Assembly (NCBI RefSeq): GCF_014697075.1
Contig: NZ_JACJRE010000024.1
Span: 48,791 to 112,790 of the forward strand
Direction of reading: 5' to 3'
Length of the DNA: 64,000 nt
From: Tolypothrix sp. FACHB-123
GTDB taxonomy: Bacteria > Cyanobacteriota > Cyanobacteriia > Cyanobacteriales > Nostocaceae
Below, one piece after another: positions 18,694 through 26,835 of this stretch. A program made the position numbers and the translations under genes. Below the pieces are notes generated by a model that worked only from the letters and a program-made list of their open reading frames with translations, was not told the DNA's origin and ran no database searches. How positions within the stretch are numbered: the stretch's first letter is position 1; the number at the start of each line of letters is the position of its first letter.

Positions 18694-20826
18694 CTAATTC
18701 AAAATTTGCGCTTCTGAGTTTTGCATTGCTTCTTCTGGGTTAATATTAGCTATTTGATTAGGCGATCGCGGTTTGCCTGTGATAATAGCGTAGTTAATGG
18801 CTAATAGTCTTAACCACAATCCGGGATAGCGGGGTTCTAGCCAAGGTTCTATTTGATTGAGAAAGCGCTCAAACCAGCCACTCAGCAATGCACTCACAAG
18901 GGCATAACCACCAAAGTTAAGATAATTACTTACCCATCTGAGTAAATCTTTAGGCCCGGCTAGTTCCCAAATCCACAATAATAATGCTGGGTTTTTCTTG
19001 GCGGCTTTAATGGCGAGGCGATTAAAGGTGAACCAGTCGCAACGGTCTTTAATGAAATTATCTGCGACTTCTGGGGGTTCGTCGGCTAATAGCCCAAAGA
19101 AGGTATTCAACATGGCGTTGATTCTTTGGGGTGGTAAAAATTTACCTGTGGGAACCATCATCCCTTTGGAAAATAGCCAGGTGATAGATACGTTACTTTG
19201 GTAGGCGCGAATTTGGTTGAGGTGGCGAAAACTTAAGAGATTATGCTTGAGGGCGATATCTAAAAGTTTAGTAAGGCGTTCTAGGTTGCGTACCAGGGAA
19301 CCAAAGCCAGTAAATACCAACGGTGACTGTAACGATGCAGCATCACCGATCGCAATTAATCTATCAAAAGCTATGGTGCGATCGCTACTGCTGACGCTAA
19401 AATGTCCGGGAATATAGCCAAAGGTGGGTTTTTTCCACACCAAATTATCTACATCACAGCGCCGATATTCTGGCAAAATCGTGAAAAAGTCCTCGTACAT
19501 CTCTAACAAGGAACCGGGATTTTGCGGATGGACTTCGTGATAATGAAACAAATAAATTGTTAATTCTTCGCCAATTCCGGGGAATAATTCCCAAATTAGT
19601 TGTCTGCCGCGAGAAATATCGCCGTGGCTATACAGAACGTCGCCATACTGGGAATCCCAAACTTGGGGTTCAAATCCCTTGTCTATGACCGCCCCTACTG
19701 TTGGACAGACGCTATCAAAAGCGCGACCGCCATTTAATTGCCAAGCAATGGGGGAAGCTGTACCCATCGCATCCACTAGCAACCTCCCAGTTACACGTTT
19801 CTCAGATTGGCTGGGTAAATGCTTGACATTAACTTCAACTTGTGATAAATAAATATCTGCGCACAGAAACTCTGTTTCATCCCAGATTTCACCACCTGCG
19901 GCACGGAGCTTTTGCCCGCACATTTGCAGCCATTTATCGGAGTCAAGAGCGATATTCAGCACTGTGGGAGTATGTAAAACAGGCGATCGCAATCTCACCG
20001 GATTATTGGCATCAAAAAATTTATTGAAACCGTCTTTGTACTCACGAGCGATAACGGTTTCTAGCTCGCTACTTGTCACTAAACCGAGATTAATTAAGCT
20101 TTGCAGTTCATCACGAGAAATATTCCATTCTCGATTCATTCGTCCAAAAGGCATTCGCTCTATCAGTAGCACTTTATAGCCTAATTTCGCCATCACTGCG
20201 GCATGAATGGCTCCTAATGCACCACCGATATAGATGATGTCGTAGGTGGCGGATGAGGACGCTGCGGGGACGCGAGGACGCGGGGACGCGGAGAGTTTTT
20301 TCTCGGTGTCTTTTCTAAAAACCACTTGACGGGGTTGTTGGGGATTGCGTACACCCTCACGCCATCGTTGCTCCCACCAATAAGCCCTGGTTAAATCGTA
20401 TTCCCCATTGGGCATTTTCTGGAAATACTTTACCGTTTGGGGGTAATAGGGTGCTAAAGCCGCAAATATTGATTGTTGGGATAAATCAATAGCTGGGGGT
20501 TCAGGATATTTATAAGGAAAGCTGTTTCTGATATCCACAGTCAGGCGTTGTAAAATTTGTCCTTCTTGGGGAAAGGGCTGATTTCCCCAACGGAAGACTT
20601 TTACATAGGTAGTACGCTGCACCGACCAAACAAATATGGAAAGTTCTCTCGGTAAATTTTCGGAAATAGCGGCCTCAGCATTTGTAGTTTCAGCAGTTAC
20701 TCTGAGGCGAAATCCGTCAGGAGTGATTATTTTTTCACCAGTTCCCGGTTGAAATTCTGTTTGCAGCCAACTGCAAACAGATTGTGTATCTGAAGTCGGA
20801 ATTTCTAAATAAAGTAGTTCTTTCAT
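18694..20826 (-). CDS. FAD-dependent CruA/CruP-type lycopene cyclase-like protein
   Basis: 710 residues. An N-terminal domain of about 170 residues is followed by a variable linker and a flavoprotein core: YDIIYIGGALGAIHAAVMAKLG is the FAD Rossmann motif (slightly altered, GGALGAI), then ERMPFGRMNREWNISRDEL, typical of the CruA/CruP family, and GDAASLQSPLVFTGFGS, the second FAD motif. CruA-type enzymes cyclise lycopene to gamma- or beta-carotene. CruP paralogues are implicated in limiting carotenoid oxidation. I cannot decide between CruA and CruP by eye. The linker (about residues 183-197 here) is encoded by a GACGCGGGG-type repeat. The C-terminus has hydrophobic helices, consistent with membrane association. 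Confidence 0.82.
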   Translation of the reverse strand: MKELLYLEIPTSDTQSVCSWLQTEFQPGTGEKIITPDGFRLRVTAETTNAEAAISENLPRELSIFVWSVQRTTYVKVFRWGNQPFPQEGQILQRLTVDIRNSFPYKYPEPPAIDLSQQSIFAALAPYYPQTVKYFQKMPNGEYDLTRAYWWEQRWREGVRNPQQPRQVVFRKDTEKKLSASPRPRVPAASSSATYDIIYIGGALGAIHAAVMAKLGYKVLLIERMPFGRMNREWNISRDELQSLINLGLVTSSELETVIAREYKDGFNKFFDANNPVRLRSPVLHTPTVLNIALDSDKWLQMCGQKLRAAGGEIWDETEFLCADIYLSQVEVNVKHLPSQSEKRVTGRLLVDAMGTASPIAWQLNGGRAFDSVCPTVGAVIDKGFEPQVWDSQYGDVLYSHGDISRGRQLIWELFPGIGEELTIYLFHYHEVHPQNPGSLLEMYEDFFTILPEYRRCDVDNLVWKKPTFGYIPGHFSVSSSDRTIAFDRLIAIGDAASLQSPLVFTGFGSLVRNLERLTKLLDIALKHNLLSFRHLNQIRAYQSNVSITWLFSKGMMVPTGKFLPPQRINAMLNTFFGLLADEPPEVADNFIKDRCDWFTFNRLAIKAAKKNPALLLWIWELAGPKDLLRWVSNYLNFGGYALVSALLSGWFERFLNQIEPWLEPRYPGLWLRLLAINYAIITGKPRSPNQIANINPEEAMQNSEAQILN

Positions 20827-20986
20827 GGTTTTCTGACATCTCCGCTAAATCTACTCACTAAGACAGATTTCAAGAAGGTATGAAATACGCTAAACTCCGC
20901 CCTATCAGTTACATAAAGATTTGGTGAAGAAAGTTTAATAATTTATCAAACTTATTGTTCATTCTGAATTTCTGTAAACCCACGCC

Positions 20987-21220
20987 ATGAATTATCCCAT
21001 CCCAGACAGCCCCCAAGATATTGTTGCCCTGCAACAAAGACCTGTTGATGAAGAATTGGTTGCATCTGCGATCGCCGGAGTCATTAAAATTGTCCGCGCT
21101 CAAGGTCAATCCTTGGAAGAATTAACCGCCCAGGTGCTAGCTGATGACCACATGCTGGATCAACAGCAGCGACGCTGGCTGAGTAAATTGGTTGCTCAAG
21201 CCTGGGATAGTTTCTCATAA
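20987..21220 (+). CDS. Small conserved cyanobacterial protein
   Basis: 77 residues, MNYPIPDSPQDIVALQQ at the N-terminus and DDHMLDQQQRRWLSKLVAQA near the C-terminus. It is helical, acidic and soluble, with no signal peptide. I regard it as a conserved cyanobacterial hypothetical protein because of its coherent codon use and amphipathic composition; a minus-strand frame at 20909-21109 overlapping it has no such character. It is divergent from the lycopene cyclase-like gene, 160 bp away. No function can be assigned. Confidence 0.7.
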   Translation: MNYPIPDSPQDIVALQQRPVDEELVASAIAGVIKIVRAQGQSLEELTAQVLADDHMLDQQQRRWLSKLVAQAWDSFS

Positions 21221-21386
21221 CAGCAGTGCGAGTAAAAATAAGTAGCTATATTTCGTGTTTCCCCAAATTGCCAATCGGATTTATTTGGTGTGGGAAGTAA
21301 AATGATGCTTGATTGAGATTGGCAATTACGCTGCTGTTAATAGAAATAATTCTGGGCAGCTAAAATCTTTTTTAAGACAGCAAATA

Positions 21387-23063
21387 TTAGGATTCAGAAA
21401 CCGTTGTGTTCTGAGATTTTAACTTTTCACTAGAGATAAACAAAGCTTTTGGTTGCGAGTACAGCAGCAAACCATACTCCAACCCTGCAACTACAGCTTG
21501 ATAGGAAGCTTCCAAAATATTTGTGGAAACGCCTAAAGTAGTCCAGCGTTGATGTCCATTACCTGATTGTACCAAAGCTCGCGTCTTGGCGGTTGTGCCG
21601 GTATTGCCGTTAAGAATGCGGACTTTATAATCTGTGAGTTCAAACTCTGCTATTTGGGGATAAAACTTGACTAAAGCCTTGCGTAAAGCTGCGTCTAAAG
21701 CTGCTACCGGGCCTATACCTTCCGCAGCTTCTAAAATATTTTCCCCATTTACAGATACTTTAATTGTCGCTAAAGAATTTGTCGTTTCTTTGCCGGCGAT
21801 TAAATCGCAGTGTACCTGAAAGCCGTTAATTTCAAAGAATTGCCGGCGTTTTCCCAAGGCTTCATACATTAACAAAGCAAAACTAGCTTCTGCGGCTTCA
21901 AATTGGTAGCCTTCACTCTCCAAATCTTTCATTTTTTGGAGAATTTGTCTGGCTTCTGGTTGACGTTGATCTAATTCAATTCCTAAAGTCCGGGCTTTGG
22001 CTAAGACATTACTCAGTCCAGACTGTTCGGAAATAACGATGCGGCGACGATTTCCTACTTGTTCTGGCTGAATGTGTTCATAAGTCAGGGGATTGCGTTC
22101 GACTGCGGAGACATGAATACCACCTTTGTGTGCAAATGCTGACATCCCCACAAAGGGCGCATGTTCATCAGGGGCGAGGTTGACTACTTCACTGACAAAG
22201 CGACTGGCTTCTGTAAGTTGGGCTAGCTCGTCTTCACCGATACAGCTATAACCTAACTTCAATTGTAAATTAGGAATCAAAGAACAAAGATTGGCATTGC
22301 CACAACGTTCACCGTAACCGTTGATTGTACCTTGTACCATCCTCGCCCCAGCCATGACAGCAGCTAAAGCATTCGCCACGGCTAAATCGGAGTCATTATG
22401 GGTATGAATCCCAATTTGGGGAATTTCCATCTGGGCTTTGTCAGCAACCAATGACGAATGACGATTGACTGCTTGGACAATTTCCGTAACTTCATGGGGT
22501 AAAGTTCCGCCATTGGTATCGCAGAGAACTAGCCATTCTGCACCAGAGGCGATCGCGGCTGCTAATGTTTTTAACGCATAATCGGGATTATGCTTGTAAC
22601 CATCAAACCAATGTTCTGCATCGTAGATTACCCGCCTCCCTTGGCTACCAAGGTACTCAATGGTATCGCGGATCATCGCCAAATTCTCTTCTAAGGTCGT
22701 TTTTAGCCCTGTGGTGACATGTAAATCCCAGGATTTACCAAATACTGTCACCCAGCGCGTACCCGCCGCGAGAATGGCTTGCAGCATCGGCTCTGATGCA
22801 GCATTGGTGTGAGGGCGACGGGTAGAACAAAAAGCGACAATTTCGGAATGTTTCAGCGGATCTTCCTGTAATTGCCAGAAAAATTGTACATCCTTAGGAT
22901 TGGCACCAGGCCAACCCCCTTCAATAAAGGGAATTCCTAGTTGATCTAGTCTTCTGACGATGCGTAACTTATCTTCTATAGACACCGATAGTCCTTCGCG
23001 TTGAGTACCATCCCGTAGCGTAGTGTCATAGAGCCAAAGTTGAGGTGAAGAATTTGTAGTCAT
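21387..23063 (-). CDS. cimA: (R)-citramalate synthase
   Basis: About 558 residues from ATG 23063 (MTTNSS); an in-frame ATG at 23075 and a longer frame to 23144 are less likely because the catalytic motif should lie near the N-terminus. LYDTTLRDGTQREG is the metal-binding/catalytic start of the DRE-TIM metallolyase family, GIHTHNDSDLAVAN holds the second metal-ligand histidines, and INGYGERCGNANL follows. The whole pattern, including the C-terminal regulatory domain (FELTDYKVRI, then GVSTNILEASYQA), fits TIGR00977 citramalate synthase rather than LeuA. It condenses acetyl-CoA with pyruvate to give citramalate, the threonine-independent entry to isoleucine. It stands alone on the minus strand. 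Confidence 0.9.
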   Translation of the reverse strand: MTTNSSPQLWLYDTTLRDGTQREGLSVSIEDKLRIVRRLDQLGIPFIEGGWPGANPKDVQFFWQLQEDPLKHSEIVAFCSTRRPHTNAASEPMLQAILAAGTRWVTVFGKSWDLHVTTGLKTTLEENLAMIRDTIEYLGSQGRRVIYDAEHWFDGYKHNPDYALKTLAAAIASGAEWLVLCDTNGGTLPHEVTEIVQAVNRHSSLVADKAQMEIPQIGIHTHNDSDLAVANALAAVMAGARMVQGTINGYGERCGNANLCSLIPNLQLKLGYSCIGEDELAQLTEASRFVSEVVNLAPDEHAPFVGMSAFAHKGGIHVSAVERNPLTYEHIQPEQVGNRRRIVISEQSGLSNVLAKARTLGIELDQRQPEARQILQKMKDLESEGYQFEAAEASFALLMYEALGKRRQFFEINGFQVHCDLIAGKETTNSLATIKVSVNGENILEAAEGIGPVAALDAALRKALVKFYPQIAEFELTDYKVRILNGNTGTTAKTRALVQSGNGHQRWTTLGVSTNILEASYQAVVAGLEYGLLLYSQPKALFISSEKLKSQNTTVSES

Positions 23064-23503
23064 ATTTTTAGGCATGTGCCAAGATACAACAAAAAGCCAG
23101 TTTACTAATTCCCAAATGTCCACACAACTAGCTTTAAATAGCAACTGAGATTGTATGCGATCGCCACAGCAGTTATATTACTCAACAACCGAGGCAAAAT
23201 AGTGTCCATTAGACAGCCGATTTCCGCGAAACTTTGGTGCAAAATGGTATTGACCTCTACAATGGCGGTGTTAAGGTAATAAACTATCACTCTGTTGGCA
23301 GATGTGGTAACTGAGTAGTTAAGGTAAAAGGCGAAGTTTTTTCTGCGATCGCTTCTGCTTATTCTCCTACAGCAGACCTACATCTCGCCTGACAAACCAA
23401 TTGAGGTTTTAGACAAACAATAGTATGAAATAAAAAATTTGCTGAATTTCACCAAATTCGCAAATCAACACAAAAACACAAACTTAATGAGGAGCAAAGC
23501 AAC
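23064..23503. other. Gene-free interval between divergent genes
   Basis: It carries the promoter of cimA on the minus strand and of the small gene at 23504 on the plus strand. A GAGGAG ribosome binding site lies about 10 bases before ATG 23504. A 61-codon minus-strand frame at 23105-23290 has no protein-like character and I left it out. No repeat or RNA gene was recognised. Confidence 0.4.
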
Positions 23504-23851
23504 ATGGGTAGATGGACACCGCTAATTCTGATGGCTGGAGGCTTGGCTATATTGCTAGGTACATTACTAGGCATTAACTTTCCAATGGGGGGACAAAGCG
23601 CTAGTGTCCCAACAAATAGCAAAACTTCAAAAGTCCTCCCAGCTAATATTAACGTTAATAGCACAGAAGCGGGCAGAAATAACGGTTCTGCCAGCGAAAG
23701 CAGAAGCAATGTGGCACAAAATAATAATTCCACTGGTGATTCAGCCACAGATACCGAAAATTCCGACACAACTACTACAGATACTCAATCTACAGATAGT
23801 CAATCTACTGAAGAAAATTCAACTTCACAACCCATTCGTGCCTTGTGGTAG
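23504..23851 (+). CDS. Small membrane-anchored low-complexity protein
   Basis: 115 residues. An N-terminal hydrophobic helix (WTPLILMAGGLAILLGTLLG) is followed by about 90 residues rich in Asn, Ser, Thr, Gln and Asp with no predicted fold. A strong GAGGAG sequence lies 10 bases upstream of the ATG, which supports translation. The tail would be extracytoplasmic if the helix acts as a signal anchor. Function unknown; I recognise no family. Confidence 0.65.
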   Translation: MGRWTPLILMAGGLAILLGTLLGINFPMGGQSASVPTNSKTSKVLPANINVNSTEAGRNNGSASESRSNVAQNNNSTGDSATDTENSDTTTTDTQSTDSQSTEENSTSQPIRALW

Positions 23852-23969
23852 AGGTTGCTAGTCAATGGTTACGAGTTATAAGTTATAAGTTATGAGTGAT
23901 GAGTTATTAGTTATGAGTTGTTAGTTATGTACTAATGATAAATGGCTAATAATGTATGACTAATGACTA

Positions 23970-25949
23970 ATGACTAGTGACATTTTAATTATTGGCGGCG
24001 GCGTTATTGGTTTGGCGATCGCCGTAGAACTCAAACTGCGCGGGGCAAATGTCACCGTGCTTTGCCGTGATTTTAACGCCGCTGCTACCCATGCGGCGGC
24101 TGGGATGTTGGCACCAGATGCGGAAAAATTGACAGATGAGGCAATGTATGATTTATGCTGGCGATCGCGTGTTTTATATCCCGAATGGACTCACAAACTT
24201 GAAGAACTTGCTGGTTTACCCACACTTTATTGGCCTTGTGGCAGTTTAGCACCTGTTTATCAACCGCAAGAGCAGAAAAATCCCCTTTTGTCACCATCAG
24301 CGCGGGAATCACCTGCTTATTGGTTAGATAAAACCGCAATCCAGCAACATCAGCCAGGATTAGCATCTGAAGTAGTTGGGGGTTGGTGGTATCCCGAAGA
24401 CGGACAAGTGGATAATCGCGCCTTAGCAAGGGTGCTGTGGACGGTGGCTGAGTCCTTGGGTGTGGAAATCAAAAACGGCGTTAGGGTTGAAGCCTTGTTA
24501 CAACAGCAAGGTAAAGTATTGGGCGTACAAACTAGCGCTGGCGTTTTTCGCGCTAGCCATTATGTATTAGCCACTGGTGCTTGGTCAAATGAATTACTAC
24601 CATTTCCCGTGTGTCCTGTCAAGGGGCAAATGTTGCGGCTGCGCGTACCGGAATCTTTACCAGAATTGCCCCTCAAACGGATTTTATTTGGCGAGAATAC
24701 TTACATAGTACCCAGACGCGATCGCACAATTATTATTGGTGCAACAAAGGAAGATGTTGGTTTTACCCCAAACAATACCCCAGCCGGAATCCAAACATTA
24801 CTCCAACAAGCTACCCGCCTTTATCCCCAATTACAAGATTACCCAATTGAGGAATTTTGGTGGGGATTTCGTCCCGGTACACCTGATGAATTACCAATTT
24901 TGGGAACTAGTCCCTGTGCAAATTTAACTTTAGCGGTAGGACATTATCGCAATGGGATTTTGCTAGCACCCATCACCGCAGTTATCATTGCTGATTTAAT
25001 TACCCAAGAGAAATCAGATCCTTTATTATCTCACTTCCATTATTCGCGCTTCCTGCCGCAATCTACCCCCATGTTTACTCACTCTGCGAATTTCACCAAC
25101 GGGCATCGTCCTGTTGCGACTTTAGATAACTTAGATCACAATGTCATTACCACCGAAGACTCACCATTAATCATTGCAGGTAAAACCTTCCGTTCTCGCC
25201 TAATGACTGGTACTGGTAAATATCGCAGCATTGCAGAAATGCAGCAAAGTATTGTTGCTAGTGAATGTCAAATTGTTACCGTCGCCGTGCGTCGAGTCCA
25301 AAGCAAAGCTGCGGGACATGAAGGTTTAGCCGAAGCACTCGATTGGCAGAAAATTTGGATGTTACCGAACACAGCCGGCTGTCAAACCGCAGAAGACGCG
25401 ATTCGGGTAGCGCGGTTAGGGCGAGAAATGGCAAAACTTTTGGGACAGGAAGATAATAATTTCGTCAAATTAGAAGTTATCCCCGATCCTAAATATTTAT
25501 TACCAGATCCCATTGGTACATTGCAAGCCGCAGAACAATTAGTTAAAGAAGGCTTTGCTGTATTGCCATATATCAATGCTGACCCGATGTTAGCCAAGCA
25601 CTTAGAAGAAGCTGGCTGCGCCACAGTGATGCCCTTAGCCTCGCCCATCGGCTCCGGACAAGGCTTGAAGACTACAGCGAATATTCAAATCATCATTGAA
25701 AACTCCAAGATTCCCGTCGTAGTCGATGCGGGGATTGGTGCGCCATCAGAAGCAGCCCAAGCAATGGAACTAGGTGCAGATGCTTTATTAATTAATAGTG
25801 CGATCGCCTTGGCAAAAAATCCAGCTGCAATGGCACGCGCCATGAATCTAGCCGCCGTCGCTGGTCGTCTCGCCTACCTCGCCGGGAGAATGCCAATTAA
25901 AGACTACGCTAGTGCTAGTTCCCCACTCACAGGGACGATTAGTAGTTAG
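23970..25949 (+). CDS. thiO/thiG: Bifunctional glycine oxidase / thiazole synthase (ThiO-ThiG fusion)
   Basis: 659 residues joining two thiamine enzymes. Residues 1-350 are ThiO: the FAD motif [15 protein letters not shown] at the N-terminus, GYR-type closing region [12 protein letters not shown]. ThiO oxidises glycine to iminoglycine (dehydroglycine). Residues about 395-659 are Thi[18 protein letters not shown], the Schiff-base lysine region [15 protein letters not shown], and [13 protein letters not shown] with the phosphate-binding [12 protein letters not shown]. ThiG builds the thiazole phosphate from deoxyxylulose phosphate, dehydroglycine and ThiS thiocarboxylate. The fusion is known in cyanobacteria and would channel the unstable imine. 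No TPP riboswitch is visible upstream; the start lies within TAATGAC repeats. Confidence 0.93.
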   Translation: MTSDILIIGGGVIGLAIAVELKLRGANVTVLCRDFNAAATHAAAGMLAPDAEKLTDEAMYDLCWRSRVLYPEWTHKLEELAGLPTLYWPCGSLAPVYQPQEQKNPLLSPSARESPAYWLDKTAIQQHQPGLASEVVGGWWYPEDGQVDNRALARVLWTVAESLGVEIKNGVRVEALLQQQGKVLGVQTSAGVFRASHYVLATGAWSNELLPFPVCPVKGQMLRLRVPESLPELPLKRILFGENTYIVPRRDRTIIIGATKEDVGFTPNNTPAGIQTLLQQATRLYPQLQDYPIEEFWWGFRPGTPDELPILGTSPCANLTLAVGHYRNGILLAPITAVIIADLITQEKSDPLLSHFHYSRFLPQSTPMFTHSANFTNGHRPVATLDNLDHNVITTEDSPLIIAGKTFRSRLMTGTGKYRSIAEMQQSIVASECQIVTVAVRRVQSKAAGHEGLAEALDWQKIWMLPNTAGCQTAEDAIRVARLGREMAKLLGQEDNNFVKLEVIPDPKYLLPDPIGTLQAAEQLVKEGFAVLPYINADPMLAKHLEEAGCATVMPLASPIGSGQGLKTTANIQIIIENSKIPVVVDAGIGAPSEAAQAMELGADALLINSAIALAKNPAAMARAMNLAAVAGRLAYLAGRMPIKDYASASSPLTGTISS

Positions 25950-26010
25950 TCAGTGGTCAGTGGTCAGTTGTCTATTGACTATTGACTATTGATTCTGGAC
26001 TATACCGAAA

Positions 26011-26028
26011 GTAACAATTATTTACTTT
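26011..26028 (+). promoter_or_regulatory. HLR1-like (RpaB) site upstream of psb34
   Basis: GTAACAATTATTTACTTT matches the high-light regulatory HLR1 consensus (two TTACA-type half-sites separated by two bases) with two mismatches. It lies about 66 bases before the psb34 ATG, with a TATAAA box at about 26043-26048. RpaB control is plausible because psb34 shares its N-terminal motif with high-light-inducible proteins. This is inference from a short motif. Confidence 0.35.
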
Positions 26029-26093
26029 TTGTGAATAGGTACTATAAAGTTTATGCAACAATTAAACAAACGATAAGAACAAGGAATTAGTTC

Positions 26094-26264
26094 ATGCCGT
26101 ATACAAATGAAGAAGGCGGTCTTCTGAATAATTTTGCTCGCGAACCCAAGATTTATGCAGCAGAACCTCCAAATGCTGGACAAAAGCGAACCTATGTTGT
26201 TCTAGGAGTTGTCGCTACCGTCTTGGTTGGTGGTCTGATTTTTGTCGCCTTCTCTGTTTCGTAA
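26094..26264 (+). CDS. psb34: Photosystem II assembly protein Psb34
   Basis: A 56-residue protein beginning MPYTNEEGGLLNNFAREPK, then a short linker and one transmembrane helix (YVVLGVVATVLVGGLIFVAF). The EGG-LNNFA-EPK segment is the signature of Psb34 (Ssl1498-type), a small subunit found on photosystem II assembly intermediates near CP47, where its N-terminus resembles that of Hlip proteins. An AAGGA ribosome binding site lies before the ATG, and a terminator follows at 26313. The gene is monocistronic. Confidence 0.85.
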   Translation: MPYTNEEGGLLNNFAREPKIYAAEPPNAGQKRTYVVLGVVATVLVGGLIFVAFSVS

Positions 26265-26312
26265 CCTCAGGTAAACGAAAAGAATTTTAATAAAATTTAA
26301 TCTTTTCTGCTT

Positions 26313-26346
26313 TCAGGTGTCCATTTGCTAGGAGCCTGATTTTTTA
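26313..26346 (+). terminator. Rho-independent terminator after psb34
   Basis: Stem TCAGG-TCC / GGA-CCTGA (26313-26322 with 26331-26339), directly followed by six T residues. Confidence 0.7.
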
Positions 26347-26835
26347 TTACAACAAGATAATTAAGTGATACCAATTCAAATTTATTTGAAAAGTCTCTGT
26401 TCTGCAATATTTATATCTTAACTATACAATAAATCAGGATTTTTTTACGTATAAATATTTAATTTGTGCGTGTTATCTATAAACTGTATACAAAAATCTC
26501 ATCAAAAATGCCTGTGGCTTTGGCGATCGCTGTCAAAAATATAAAAAAATTATAAACTTAAAGTAAGTTAAGCAAAAAGCGGCGTGGAGGATGCTCTTAC
26601 CAGCTTTTGAGTCTTAATAGCCAGAATGCGTTATCATGCTCAGTTAATGCGTGATTGCGTATATAGGCTGAAACTTGGTAAATCAGGGAATGTAGAGCGA
26701 TCGCATTCACCAAGTAACCAGCAGTATCATTTATTTAGGGGATTGTAATTTTGGACTTTGAATTCCCCTAAGGGGTTGAGTACTTAGATGTACCCTTAAA
26801 GAGAATGTAAACTGTGTATTGGCTTTGTAGCCGCT
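26347..26835. other. Gene-free interval before the TPR gene
   Basis: A+T-rich for the first 200 bp, then mixed with one HIP1 core. It presumably contains the promoter and leader of the TPR protein gene. No repeats, hairpins or RNA genes that I can support. Confidence 0.4.

Noticed and set aside
23105-23290. Minus-strand frame upstream of cimA
   Set aside because: Short, no ribosome binding site, overlaps the likely cimA leader, no recognisable family.
23860-23970. TPP riboswitch upstream of thiO-thiG
   Set aside because: The upstream region consists of TTATAAG/TAATGAC repeats; no THI-box sequence such as CTGAGA with its partner helix was seen.
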